Shown piece by piece: positions 24,966-34,001 of a stretch of 64,000 nt of DNA. The stretch comes from Collinsella sp. (lineage in GTDB: Bacteria > Actinomycetota > Coriobacteriia > Coriobacteriales > Coriobacteriaceae). The notes beneath the pieces are model-generated. The model worked only from the letters and a program-made list of their open reading frames with translations, was not told the origin of the DNA and ran no database searches. The DNA lies in NCBI GenBank assembly GCA_019425015.1, contig JAHYYJ010000006.1, positions 1 to 64,000 of the forward strand. The letters are read 5' to 3'. Each line of letters begins with the position of its first letter. Within the stretch, counting starts at the first letter, position 1. The position numbers were made by a program, and so were the translations under genes.

Positions 24966-27464
24966 ATGACCGAACACCACGCCATCAGTCGCCGAGCATT
25001 TACGCTGGGCCTAGGACTTGCGGCGTTGTCGCCGCTTGCAAGCCTGCCCGAAACCGCAGCGCTGGGCATTCCCCTGCGCGCGGCATTTGCAGAAGACGCA
25101 CCCACACCGGCGGCCACCCTCGACAAGTTCGTCATTCGCCTTCGCCCCGCGGGCTATTTTCGCACCGCGAGCGTCAACGAAGACGGCAACGTCATCGGCA
25201 ACGTCTGCCACCTATTTAATGACGGCACGTCCAGCAAGCTCATCCTTGAGAACGTAACGACCAAGAATGACGATACAAACTGGTATGCCATCCGCACCCT
25301 GCTCAATTTCGAAGAGCACAAGAAGACGGGCTACAGCATTTGGTCGGTCGATGGCGACTCGGACAAAGATGGAAAGGTCATCCACGTATGGAGTGGCGAG
25401 CATGACGGCAAGGCCAGTCGCTCTTTTGCGTTCAAGCGTCAATCAAACGGTACCTATATCATCCGAGACCGCACGGTCGAGAAAGAAACCGAGAAAAAAG
25501 ACATTAAGTACCTGGCCATAGAAAAGGACGGCAAAGACCAGGACAACAATAAGATCTGCCATAAGAGTAAGAGCATTCCGTGGGAGCTCGAGCTTGTCGG
25601 CTACAGCATGGACAAGACCAATGCCACAGTTAGCAGCATCGACTGGACCACGTATAGCAGCTACGTCGATGGGCCATGTTGGATGAAATACGTCGACGAC
25701 AACAAGTTCCTCGACGAGCTGAGCATCCCGGGTACGCATGATTCGGGCAGCTGCAGCGTCGACAACGACACCGAGCCCCAAACCTCGCTTGCAAAGTGCC
25801 AGCAGGATTACATCCCCACGCAGTTGCTCGAAGGCGTTCGCTACTTTGATATTCGACTCGGAAAGGGTGAGAACCCCGGCATCGACCACGGAGATTGCTA
25901 CCTGCTCAAAAAAGACGGGAACTTTATGCATCTCTCCGATGTCATCGGGTACTTCAATACGTTTTTGAGCGAAAACCCGAAAGAAGCGCTCATCATGCTC
26001 GTGTCGCGGGGCAACGACGAGGCTACCGACGAAAGCCTCACGACGGCTTTTGCCAATGTTATGGACAAGAACCCCAATCTGTTCTACACATCGAGCCGCA
26101 TCCCCACGCTGGGCGAGGTGCGCGGGAAAATCGTCTTGCTGCGTCGATTTACGCTCGCCGGCAGCAGCGTAAGCGGCCACACGTGGGGCCTCGACCTCAC
26201 CGAATGGGACGACAAAATCGCAGCGCACACCGACAGCGCCTCTATGTGTCTCGTTCGAGACGAGCGGGGCTTTGAAGCCGTGGGGAAAACGAGTGACGAA
26301 AAGCCCTATTGCACCAAGGTATATGCCCAGGACCATTACGAATGCACCGGAACTGACAAGATCAGCTGGGTCGATATGGCCCTGCAGGAGACGGCCAAGC
26401 TCACCCGCAACGAGGTAGATGTCGAGGACGATAACGGGGCCAAGGAGCAAGTCCTGGAGCGCTGCTGGTCTATCAACTACACCAGCTGCACGAACCACAA
26501 GCAAGGAAGCAATCCTTTTACCGCGGCGCGAGTCGTCAACGAGCATCTGTACAAGAGCCCGTACATCAATCCCAGCGGCATCGAGGATACAAAGTCAGAT
26601 TACCTCAAGCACATTGGCATCATCGCATCCGACTTTGTTGATGCGGCGCTGGCCCGGAGCATCTATCAGCGCAATTACGATACGGAGCACAAGCAGACGG
26701 CTTCGTACTATCTCCCGTACTATCTCCCGACCCGCATGCGCATGACGTACGGCGACTCGCTGAGCGATGCCTCGCTCCAGGATGGCAAGACCGTTGGCGA
26801 GGGTCATTTCCGCCTTGCCGACAGCAGCAAAGCGCTCAACGCGACAGCTTCGGGCGATGCGTTTGACATCAAATATGTGGATGTCGACGCCCTGGGCAAC
26901 GAGACCGTTACGGGGCTGCAGGGCTCTGTGCCCATCGATATCGATCGACGCGCGCTGACGCCCCATTTTGAGGGGCTTGAAGGCCTTAAGGCCGGCGAGG
27001 ACGTGCGCGCCAAGATCACGGCGCTGCTCGACGGCAAGCTCGAAACCGATGCCTGCACGGCCCAGCTCGAGTTTGTGCACGACGCGAACGGCGCTCCGGG
27101 CACGGCAATGGCCGAGGGCGAAACATTTGCCGCAGGGACGTACTGGGTGCGCGCGAAAGGCCTTTTGGGCGACGCAGCACAGAACTACACGCTCGCCAGC
27201 GATGGAGCAGCAAGCTTTACCGTAGCGGCCTCGAGCAGTGCAGGCGGCACCGGCAGCGGCACGGGTTCCAACGCAGGCGGCACCGACAAGAACGGCGGCG
27301 GCAACAAGAGCGACCAGGGCAAGAGCTCGGGCGGAAAACTCGCCGACACGGGCGACGGCTCCGGCATTGCCGCCGGGCTCGCCGCTGCCGCCGTGGCGAC
27401 AACGGTCGCCGGCGCGGCAATGCTTGCCAGTGACCGCGACAATACCGAGGACGTTAACGAATAG
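24966..27464 (+). CDS. Tat-exported, cell-wall-anchored PI-PLC X-domain protein
   Basis: An 832-aa surface protein. The twin-arginine signal SRRAFTLGLGLAAL lies at residues 8-21. Residues about 45-210 form an N-terminal region with aspartate-rich turns. The PI-PLC X domain spans about 245-545: LSIPGTHDSG (first catalytic histidine), RYFDIRLGKG and HGDCYL (second histidine) are present. A C-terminal beta domain (about 600-755) resembles Ig/MBG-type modules. A Gly/Ser/Asn linker leads to LADTG (an LPXTG variant), a hydrophobic helix and an acidic tail. It probably cleaves phosphatidylinositol or a related glycolipid outside the cell. GGAGGAG precedes ATG. Confidence 0.85.
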   Translation: MTEHHAISRRAFTLGLGLAALSPLASLPETAALGIPLRAAFAEDAPTPAATLDKFVIRLRPAGYFRTASVNEDGNVIGNVCHLFNDGTSSKLILENVTTKNDDTNWYAIRTLLNFEEHKKTGYSIWSVDGDSDKDGKVIHVWSGEHDGKASRSFAFKRQSNGTYIIRDRTVEKETEKKDIKYLAIEKDGKDQDNNKICHKSKSIPWELELVGYSMDKTNATVSSIDWTTYSSYVDGPCWMKYVDDNKFLDELSIPGTHDSGSCSVDNDTEPQTSLAKCQQDYIPTQLLEGVRYFDIRLGKGENPGIDHGDCYLLKKDGNFMHLSDVIGYFNTFLSENPKEALIMLVSRGNDEATDESLTTAFANVMDKNPNLFYTSSRIPTLGEVRGKIVLLRRFTLAGSSVSGHTWGLDLTEWDDKIAAHTDSASMCLVRDERGFEAVGKTSDEKPYCTKVYAQDHYECTGTDKISWVDMALQETAKLTRNEVDVEDDNGAKEQVLERCWSINYTSCTNHKQGSNPFTAARVVNEHLYKSPYINPSGIEDTKSDYLKHIGIIASDFVDAALARSIYQRNYDTEHKQTASYYLPYYLPTRMRMTYGDSLSDASLQDGKTVGEGHFRLADSSKALNATASGDAFDIKYVDVDALGNETVTGLQGSVPIDIDRRALTPHFEGLEGLKAGEDVRAKITALLDGKLETDACTAQLEFVHDANGAPGTAMAEGETFAAGTYWVRAKGLLGDAAQNYTLASDGAASFTVAASSSAGGTGSGTGSNAGGTDKNGGGNKSDQGKSSGGKLADTGDGSGIAAGLAAAAVATTVAGAAMLASDRDNTEDVNE

Positions 27465-27494
27465 GCAAGCCAGTTTTTTTGGGCGCATCAACTC

Positions 27495-27533
27495 AATCGG
27501 GGCGCAGAATACCGTTCTGCGCCCCGATTTTCA
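27495..27533 (+). terminator. Rho-independent terminator after the PI-PLC-like gene
   Basis: AATCGGGGCGCAGAA (27495-27509) pairs perfectly with its complement at 27515-27529, followed by TTC. It sits between convergent genes. Confidence 0.85.
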
Positions 27534-27557
27534 CCTTGGCCCAAACGTCGCCATAGG

Positions 27558-27827
27558 CTACATCACCATGTTCAGCGCGTTAACAAACTCCTGGGCCTTC
27601 GCACGGCTGCTCAGGCTAAAGACGCAAGCAGTCAACAGCCTGTTACGCAGAAAAACATCGCGGCCTTTGATTCTATTGACGCCCGTAATGTCCTTAAGAT
27701 AGACAATTTCGGTGTGCTTGCCACCAAAAGCGCCCTTCTTGAGCACCTCAATACGGTTGGGGTAGACCTTAACGTCTTTAAACCTACCCGAACCTTTGTC
27801 CTGGAACAGCAAAGTGTTGTTATCCAT
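27558..27827 (-). CDS. Small PH-like domain protein
   Basis: An 89-aa protein starting MDNNTLLFQDKGSGRFKDVKVY. The pattern of six to seven short strands closed by a helix (RAKAQEFVNALNMV) is that of bacterial pleckstrin-homology-like domains. I start at ATG 27827, 8 nt after GGGAGTG, rather than the longer frame from 27872. Function unknown; it converges on the PI-PLC-like gene. Confidence 0.65.
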   Translation of the reverse strand: MDNNTLLFQDKGSGRFKDVKVYPNRIEVLKKGAFGGKHTEIVYLKDITGVNRIKGRDVFLRNRLLTACVFSLSSRAKAQEFVNALNMVM

Positions 27828-27995
27828 GCGTGTCACTCCCGCGGGGTTCGCTAAAACTGCCTCTATGGCCACATTTTAGTCACCGCAAGGCTCCCATGCG
27901 AAGGTGCCAGACAGCACAGCAATTCGTGTCCGCGCGAGGCTTTAAACTAAATGCGATAAAGATGCATTCCACAAGAGGAAAGTGGGGCGACAGTG

Positions 27996-29045
27996 ATGGG
28001 CGAACTGGTAAACCGTGGAGAATCGGCAATCGTGCCAGAAGTTTTTTACAAGCAGGTTTCCTCGATTCTCAACGCCGCTCGCGACAAGGCCTATACCGCC
28101 GTTAACTTTGCGATGGTTGAGGCGTATTGGGATATCGGCAAGAGCATTGTTGATGAGCAGGGCGGAGAGGAGCGCGCCAAGTATGGAGAGGCGCTGCTCA
28201 AGGCCCTCGCAATCAGACTTACCAAGGATTTTGGTAAAGGTTTTGAAGCAAGAGAGATGCGTAAAATGCGTCAGTTCCATCTTGCATTTCCAATTCGGGA
28301 CTCACTGCGTCCCGAATTGAGCTGGACACATTACCGCAGGTTAATACGCATTCCTGACCCCGAAACTCGAACATGGTACATGAACGAATGCGCCGATTCT
28401 CGCTGGAGCACGCGTCAGCTCGAACGCCAGATCAACACCATGTTCCGAGAGCGCCTACTTGCCAGCAAGGACAAGGAGGCCGTCACCAAGGAAATCCAAA
28501 AGAGCGCCCCGGCTCGTCGCCCCGAGGATATCATCCGCGACCCATACGTACTGGAGTTTTTAGGTTTCACGGACGATGCTGCGTTTCGCGAGAGCGATCT
28601 AGAGCAGGCACTCATAACGCATCTTCAGAAGTTCCTGCTGGAGCTTGGCCGTGGCTTCGCTTTCGAGGCGCGCCAAAAGCGCATCACCTTTGATGGGCGC
28701 CATTTCTATATTGACCTTGTGTTTTACAACTATCTGATGCGCTGCTTCGTGCTCATCGACCTTAAGACCGATGACCTTACGCATCAGGACCTGGGCCAGA
28801 TGCAAATGTATGTGAACTACTACACACGCGAGCTCATGAACGAAGGCGACAATCCGCCCATAGGCATCGTGCTCTGCGCGGACAAAAGCGATTCGATTGT
28901 CGAGTACACGCTGCCCGAATACAACGACCAAGTGTTTGCCGCCAAATACCTGCCGTATCTTCCAAGCAAGGAAGAGCTGGCGCGCGAGCTGAGCGCCGAG
29001 TACCGCGCCATCAACGAAGCGACTAATGGCGAAACGCAAGGGTAG
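27996..29045 (+). CDS. YhcG/DUF1016-type PD-(D/E)XK nuclease
   Basis: A 349-aa protein with the two-domain plan of the YhcG family. An N-terminal helical DUF1016 domain (about residues 15-150; EAYWDIGKSIVDEQ and LSWTHYRRLIRI are typical) is followed by a C-terminal PD-(D/E)XK nuclease fold. Catalytic residues are visible in FYIDLVFYN and LIDLKTDDL (D...D-x-K). Family members are often found near restriction-modification loci; here there is no methylase, so it is an orphan. The start is ATG 27996 (a GTG lies one codon earlier), and the ribosome binding site is only moderate. Confidence 0.85.
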   Translation: MGELVNRGESAIVPEVFYKQVSSILNAARDKAYTAVNFAMVEAYWDIGKSIVDEQGGEERAKYGEALLKALAIRLTKDFGKGFEAREMRKMRQFHLAFPIRDSLRPELSWTHYRRLIRIPDPETRTWYMNECADSRWSTRQLERQINTMFRERLLASKDKEAVTKEIQKSAPARRPEDIIRDPYVLEFLGFTDDAAFRESDLEQALITHLQKFLLELGRGFAFEARQKRITFDGRHFYIDLVFYNYLMRCFVLIDLKTDDLTHQDLGQMQMYVNYYTRELMNEGDNPPIGIVLCADKSDSIVEYTLPEYNDQVFAAKYLPYLPSKEELARELSAEYRAINEATNGETQG

Positions 29046-29109
29046 CGGCACGTTGCGACCGATACCCCCCCACGGTGTTTCATATCCCCCGACATAAGAG
29101 GAGCGCTCC

Positions 29110-29898
29110 TTGACAGACGGACCGAAAACAACATTGCGCGACTGCATCTATGGACTTGCCGTCGGCGACGCGCTGGGCGTTCCCTACGAGTTTATGCCTC
29201 GCGGCACGTTCGAATGCACCGACATGATCGGCTACGGCGCGCATGGGCAGCCCGCCGGCACCTGGAGCGATGACACGTCCATGACGCTTGCTGCCTGCGA
29301 CTCGATTAGGGAGCTCGGGCATATCGACACCGCAGACATGCGCAGCAAGTTCGTAAGCTGGATTGCCCGTGGCAAGTATACGATCGACGGCGTTTTCGAC
29401 TACGGTGATACAACCGCCCGCGCACTTCACTCCGGTAAGGGAGGCTCCGGCGAGCGCGACAATGGCAACGGATCGCTCATGCGCATCGCTCCCCTGGCGT
29501 TCACCGATGCAACAGACGAGGAGATCTGCGAGGTCTCCGCCATTACGCACGCCCACAGAACGTCGACCGACGCATGCGTTATATTTGTCGAGCTGATGAG
29601 AGGCGTGCTGAATGGCACACTTCCCTCGTGGGCGCTCCAGCTGACAAGCATACCGGAGCAGGGAATCAGGTCCGGCGGCTTCGTGCGTGACACGCTTAAG
29701 GCAGCCACCTGGTGCTTCGTCAACACTAACAGCTACGAAGAGTGCGCACTTGCCGCCGTCAACCTGGGCGACGACACCGACACCACCGCAGCTGTCGCAG
29801 GTGCGCTCGCCGGCACGGCCTACGGCATCGATGCAATTCCGCAGGAGTGGGTCGACGCCCTACGCGGAAAAGAGCTGATTGAGAACTGCTTGTTTTAG
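29110..29898 (+). CDS. ADP-ribosylglycohydrolase (DraG/ARH family)
   Basis: A 262-aa ADP-ribosylglycohydrolase that would remove ADP-ribose from a protein or nucleic acid. The binuclear metal-site motifs are present: TWSDDTSMTLA (about residues 51-61), NGNGSLMRIAPLA and the C-terminal GDDTDTTAAVAGALAG. An N-terminal GLAVGDALGVPYEF completes the family signature. The start is TTG, about 6 nt after GAGGAGC. It lies 64 bp after the YhcG-like nuclease, and a 73-aa gene follows 32 bp later, so the three may form an accessory unit. Confidence 0.88.
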   Translation: MTDGPKTTLRDCIYGLAVGDALGVPYEFMPRGTFECTDMIGYGAHGQPAGTWSDDTSMTLAACDSIRELGHIDTADMRSKFVSWIARGKYTIDGVFDYGDTTARALHSGKGGSGERDNGNGSLMRIAPLAFTDATDEEICEVSAITHAHRTSTDACVIFVELMRGVLNGTLPSWALQLTSIPEQGIRSGGFVRDTLKAATWCFVNTNSYEECALAAVNLGDDTDTTAAVAGALAGTAYGIDAIPQEWVDALRGKELIENCLF

Positions 29899-29930
29899 GG
29901 CGCCATTCAAGAAATAAGGTAGGAGGCATC

Positions 29931-30152
29931 ATGGATAGGAAGATCGCGAATATCGATGAGTTCCAAATGGACGAAAACGAGACCCCGATACTCCCAACGG
30001 GACTGAGGGAGGAAGAAAACCTTTACGTCCTCCCCGACGGGCGTTACCTCCCCTGCGGGGCCTACAGGACCGCGGACGGCGGTTCGCTCATTTATGAGCC
30101 ATCCGAACTAAGCTTCTTCGGGCAGATGCTTGCTCAATTCAAAGAGAGCTAA
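29931..30152 (+). CDS. Small acidic protein following ADP-ribosylglycohydrolase
   Basis: A 73-aa acidic protein (MDRKIANIDEFQMDENET...). A central beta-hairpin-like stretch (LYVLPDGRYLPCGAYRT) precedes a short C-terminal helix. TAGGAGG precedes ATG with good spacing, and the gene is 32 bp after the glycohydrolase. I recognise no family. Co-transcription suggests a partner, regulator or ADP-ribosylation target (inference). Confidence 0.6.
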   Translation: MDRKIANIDEFQMDENETPILPTGLREEENLYVLPDGRYLPCGAYRTADGGSLIYEPSELSFFGQMLAQFKES

Positions 30153-30295
30153 AGGCTTGATTGCCCGTTAGATCGACACTGCTCCAAACCAGGGGGTGGG
30201 CAGGATGTCTCCCACCGCGGCCTGTGAGGTAAAATCTTGACTGCCGCGGAATCCGCCTGCGGGCAACGCTCCGATCTCCGATTGGGGTGAAGCCT

Positions 30296-30388
30296 ATGAA
30301 CTTGTTTCTTGAAATCCTGCGCCTTTCGATGTATGTGACCGGCATTGCCCGGAACCTCTACTCGATCTGGCGGGCATATAAGCAGTAA
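30296..30388 (+). CDS. 30-aa amphipathic/hydrophobic peptide
   Basis: An open frame of 30 codons. It begins MNLFLEILRLSMYVTGIARN, forms one amphipathic helix with aromatic residues and ends in a basic WRAYKQ tail. GGGGTGAAG lies upstream and an individual terminator follows at 30411. The 5' leader (30153-30295) holds GC-rich pairing, including TTGCCCG...CGGGCAA about 100 nt apart. Size, composition and structured leader resemble type I toxin mRNAs, but no known family motif is recognised, and it could be an untranslated small RNA. Confidence 0.4.
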   Translation: MNLFLEILRLSMYVTGIARNLYSIWRAYKQ

Positions 30389-30410
30389 CGGATAGCGAAG
30401 GGAGTCATGC

Positions 30411-30440
30411 AAAGGGCCGGCTGCAACCGACCCTTTTGAC
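30411..30440 (+). terminator. Rho-independent terminator after the 30-aa frame
   Basis: AAAGGGCCGG (30411-30420) pairs with CCGACCCTTT (one mismatch) across a 6-nt loop, followed by TG. Confidence 0.7.
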
Positions 30441-30666
30441 GATAATACCTGCGTTGCCCGCGTCTCCGAAGTTTGAGTAGCTGAGGAGCGGGTTCCGCGG
30501 CACATCCTGATTTTACCCAGCGGCAAGGCTCTTTTACAGCCGTTCCACCGTTTATTTACATCTGCCAATCAAGACGAGGCTACTACGCACCTTTATTACA
30601 CACGATGTTTTCAGCCTGGTATAAACAAGTTCAATAATAGAATGCAAATCCAACCATCATGTCTGA

Positions 30667-31135
30667 TTACGAAAGGATTTTTGCCTTTTCTGCAGCAAAC
30701 TCTTCCTCGGTAAGTACTCCACTCTCACGCAGTGCTGCAAGCCTCTCAAGCCTTGCAACTACATCAACCACTATCCGCCAGCGTCTCAATAGTCTGTGAA
30801 ACCTGCGGATACCGCTCGAGCTCCTTCGATAGGGCATCGACTATCTTGGCAATATTCTTTGCATTTTTGCCCCCGTTTAATACGTTTGCCCTGACCTTAG
30901 ATGACGACTTGACAGTAACGCCAGATCCGCCTTCAACTGGAACAACCGAAATACTGATATTTTCGCCCCAAGACCAAAGGCTCATACCAATCTCGGCTGC
31001 AACTGTTCTTGTTGTGGGCGATGCACTATCAACTTTTACTTTAGGCAGCTTTTCCATAGCTGCCTTCAAGGCATTAAACGTGTCGTCAGGAGAATACGGT
31101 ACCTGAAGCTGAAGCTGCTGATCCGCAAAACCCAT
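30667..31135 (-). pseudogene. SHOCT-domain protein split by a frameshift
   Basis: The 123-codon frame from ATG 31135 (behind GGAGG) encodes an N-terminal domain (MGFADQQLQLQVPYSPDDTF...SLWSWGENISISVVPVEGG) and stops at 30764. The next frame continues directly as IVVDVVARLERLAALRESG then VLTEEEFAAEKAKILS, which is a SHOCT domain, and stops at 30667. Restoring 2 nt, or removing 1 nt, in GGCGGATAGTGG would fuse them. SHOCT domains normally end such proteins, so the gene is probably frameshifted by mutation or sequencing error. It precedes a zinc-ribbon gene on the same strand elsewhere in the segment. Confidence 0.7.
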
Positions 31136-31251
31136 AATCTGGCCTCCGCTTCTTACAAGATTAAGGCTATCGGCAATGGTAGCACGTTCCCAGCAGTCTT
31201 AAATTCGTCTCATGACCTTGCGATGCAGCCCGACGCCCCGGCACCACTCCC

Positions 31252-32589
31252 CTACTTACCAAAAATCGCAGCGAGCAATCCCTTGCGTTTGGGCTTCTCC
31301 TCTCGGTAAGAACCCTCCGTCGCCGCTGCCACCTGACGCGGTTGCTCGCCGCCTCCACGGCGCACGATCTGGTACAGAAACGGCGACTTAACGTATTTGA
31401 CCTCGATGGGCGTGGCATGCACGGTGCTCTCACCGGACAGATGCAGGCTCGGATTGAGCGGCGCCACGACGTGCGTCTCGCGTTTGTCGCTAAACACCAC
31501 CGCGGCCGCGCGACCCGTCTGGCCGTTCACGGCGATGCGCACCTGCTCGCCGTCGCGGCTGTCCGTCGCCGGGCGATCGACAAAGTAGACCGGCACCATC
31601 ACCAGACCATCCTTGTGCTTGCGGGCCTTGCGCGCCCATGTGCGGATGCCATTTTTATTGAGCCCCAGCACCGCCTCGGCATCGTTGCCTGCAACATCGA
31701 GCGCCAGCTTATCAATAACCACCTGGTCCTTGGTGGACGCATCGACGGAAACGACACGGAAGTCGCCTTCCTGCATGGCCGGGTCAAACGGCCCCACCTT
31801 GCCAAAGTCCCACGGCTCCAAAATGCCCATAAGGCGAACGTCCAGGTAGTTGGCCCGGGGGTATGCCCAGTCGAGCACCTCGTAGTACACCAGGGTCTCC
31901 TTGCTCATGCCCTTGCCCGGGAAGGACGCCATCATGCGCAGGTCCGCCAGCGCCATGGGGAAATAGAAGAGCATCATGTCGTTTTGGATCGCGTCTTCCA
32001 CGTCGTGCCCGGCAAAGGCCTCCGGGTACTGACGCACCAGCTGCAGCGCGTTGGCACGTGCCTGCTGCGACGATATCTCACAGGGGACACCCTGTTCGGG
32101 AACGTATTCGGCACCCACGCCCATGGTCAGGCGCTTGCTAAAGGTGCCAGGCTTGAGAAGGTCGGCCACGCCAATCTTGTTGCCGCACGACGGGCACTCA
32201 AACACACGTTGGGTCGATGACCCCTCAAAGGACGCGCCGCAGAAGGGGCAGGGAATGCTCACGTGCGTCGCCTCTTGGAACTCCTGCGCCGTTCCGCGAT
32301 CTTCCCACAGCAGATGCTCCAGGACCGACTGATTGCGCCAGTACGAATTGAAGAAATACCAGTCCGGGTCCTCTGGGCGCTCGAGCTGCGAGACGTGCGT
32401 GAGCTTGAGCAGCCCGTCAACCACCGTCAGCGGCGTATGACGGATACCCAGGGCGCTCTTGGGCTCCCCGGCATCCGCCTTCCACGGAATGACCGCACCG
32501 CAATAGGCGCACTCAAAGCTGCGCTTAGCCTGGTGCGAGTACATAGGGCCGCCGCAGTTTTGACATTTAATGGCAAACATCTCGTCCAT
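31252..32589 (-). CDS. Double zinc-ribbon protein of unknown function
   Basis: A 445-aa soluble protein with two N-terminal zinc ribbons: CQNCGG...CAYCG (about residues 9-29) and CPFCGA...CPSCGN (about 114-140). A long mixed alpha/beta region with no membrane helix follows, and the C-terminus is basic (KPKRKGLLAAIFGK). Such ribbons with C-terminal domains occur in coriobacterial and clostridial proteins near SHOCT/SPFH genes; the function is not known to me. ATG 32589 lies 8 nt after AAGGAGG, and the longer frame from 32640 has no such site. Confidence 0.65.
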   Translation of the reverse strand: MDEMFAIKCQNCGGPMYSHQAKRSFECAYCGAVIPWKADAGEPKSALGIRHTPLTVVDGLLKLTHVSQLERPEDPDWYFFNSYWRNQSVLEHLLWEDRGTAQEFQEATHVSIPCPFCGASFEGSSTQRVFECPSCGNKIGVADLLKPGTFSKRLTMGVGAEYVPEQGVPCEISSQQARANALQLVRQYPEAFAGHDVEDAIQNDMMLFYFPMALADLRMMASFPGKGMSKETLVYYEVLDWAYPRANYLDVRLMGILEPWDFGKVGPFDPAMQEGDFRVVSVDASTKDQVVIDKLALDVAGNDAEAVLGLNKNGIRTWARKARKHKDGLVMVPVYFVDRPATDSRDGEQVRIAVNGQTGRAAAVVFSDKRETHVVAPLNPSLHLSGESTVHATPIEVKYVKSPFLYQIVRRGGGEQPRQVAAATEGSYREEKPKRKGLLAAIFGK

Positions 32590-32807
32590 GGAAACGTCCT
32601 CCTTTGCACAGGGGCTGTCGACATTAAGTATGTCGAGCAAGCAGGCACATGCCCATACCCATGTGGCCCAAAATGGACCACCCAGGCAGACGAGAAGGCC
32701 CGCTCGTTAGCACCGGCAGACTATTGCTGCATTTTCTGAGCATCGGTGCACGGCGCCCCCGCGCGAGCTACACTATCCCCTTAAACATGATTGTGAGGAC
32801 GACCGCT

Positions 32808-33989
32808 ATGCTATTTGTAAATCGGCTGGTACATACGCTTGTTCCCGGCAGCGAGAGCGAGCCGGTCGATGCATCTTGCCGCACCAACGCGGGCTTTTCC
32901 GCAAGCCTCGTCTGCATTGGCCTCAACATCACCCTGTGCCTGGCCAAGGGCGTCGCGGGCCTGCTCGCCGGCTCCGTCTCGCTTATCGCCGATGCCTTCA
33001 ACAACCTCTCTGATGCCTCGAGCAACATCGTGAGCCTGCTCGGGTTCCGCCTTGCCAGCCGCCCAGCAGACGAAGGCCACCCCTATGGCCACGGCCGCTA
33101 CGAGTACCTAGCCGGCCTGTTCGTCGCCGTCCTGGTTTGCGCCGTCGGCATCAATCTGATCCTCGAGTCGGTCACAAAAATCATCAAGCCCTCGCCCACC
33201 GTGTATTCGGCGCTCTCCATGGCCGCCCTTGTTCTGTCCATGCTCGTCAAATTCTGGATGGCCGCGTTCAACCGCGCACTGGGCGACCGCATCGACTCGG
33301 AGACGCTCATCGCCACAGCGCAGGACTCCAAAAACGACGTCATTACCTCGGGCTCGGTCTTGGTGGCGGCGCTTATTTCGCAGACGACCGGCTTTGACCT
33401 CGACGGCTGGGCGGGCCTGGGCGTGGGCATCTTCATTTGCATCAGCGGCATGGGCCTGGTGCGCGACGCCATCAGCCCGTTGCTGGGGCAAGCGCCCGAC
33501 CCCAAGCTCGTCCAGGCAATCCGCGACAAGATCATGTCCTATCCGCAGGTCTTGGGCACACACGACCTCATGGTGCACGACTACGGCCCCGGTCGTCAGT
33601 TTGCCAGCGCCCACGTGGAGATGCCCGGCGAGGGCGACGCGTTTGAGCACCACGAGATTCTGGACACCATCGAGCACGACATCAAGCGCCAGATGGGCAT
33701 TGGTATCACGCTGCACTGCGACCCCATCGCGACAACCGGCGATGATCTGCGCGGCTGGGTCAAGCGCGGCGTCATGCAGATCGATCCCGCGCTCTCCATC
33801 CACGACCTGCACGAGCACGACGGGTTCGTTTCGTTTGACCTGGTGCGCCCCGACGGCTTTGACATATCCGACGAGGAGCTGCTGGAGCTCGTCACGCGCA
33901 TCGTGCACGAGCGCCGGCCCAACGTCTCATGCGTCGTTACGTTTGACTCGGGCTTTAGTTCGCCCGACCGTCCAGCAGAGCAGCTGTAG
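32808..33989 (+). CDS. Cation diffusion facilitator, possibly manganese exporter
   Basis: A 393-aa CDF-family metal/proton antiporter with six membrane helices and a long cytoplasmic C-terminal domain. Transmembrane metal-site residues appear as LIADAFNNLSD (N-x3-D in TM2) and ATAQDSKND (D-x3-D in TM5). This N/D-D/D pattern is associated with Mn exporters of the MntE type, unlike the H/D pattern of Zn exporters. About 90 extra residues follow the usual C-terminal domain. I start at ATG 32808 behind GTGAGGACG; an ATG at 32787 lacks a ribosome binding site. The direction is divergent from the zinc-ribbon gene. Confidence 0.82.
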   Translation: MLFVNRLVHTLVPGSESEPVDASCRTNAGFSASLVCIGLNITLCLAKGVAGLLAGSVSLIADAFNNLSDASSNIVSLLGFRLASRPADEGHPYGHGRYEYLAGLFVAVLVCAVGINLILESVTKIIKPSPTVYSALSMAALVLSMLVKFWMAAFNRALGDRIDSETLIATAQDSKNDVITSGSVLVAALISQTTGFDLDGWAGLGVGIFICISGMGLVRDAISPLLGQAPDPKLVQAIRDKIMSYPQVLGTHDLMVHDYGPGRQFASAHVEMPGEGDAFEHHEILDTIEHDIKRQMGIGITLHCDPIATTGDDLRGWVKRGVMQIDPALSIHDLHEHDGFVSFDLVRPDGFDISDEELLELVTRIVHERRPNVSCVVTFDSGFSSPDRPAEQL

Positions 33990-34001
33990 CCCGCTTAACA
34001 G

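Noticed and set aside
30153..30660. A tRNA or tmRNA in the gap around the 30-aa frame
   Set aside because: No cloverleaf or tag-peptide pattern could be drawn.
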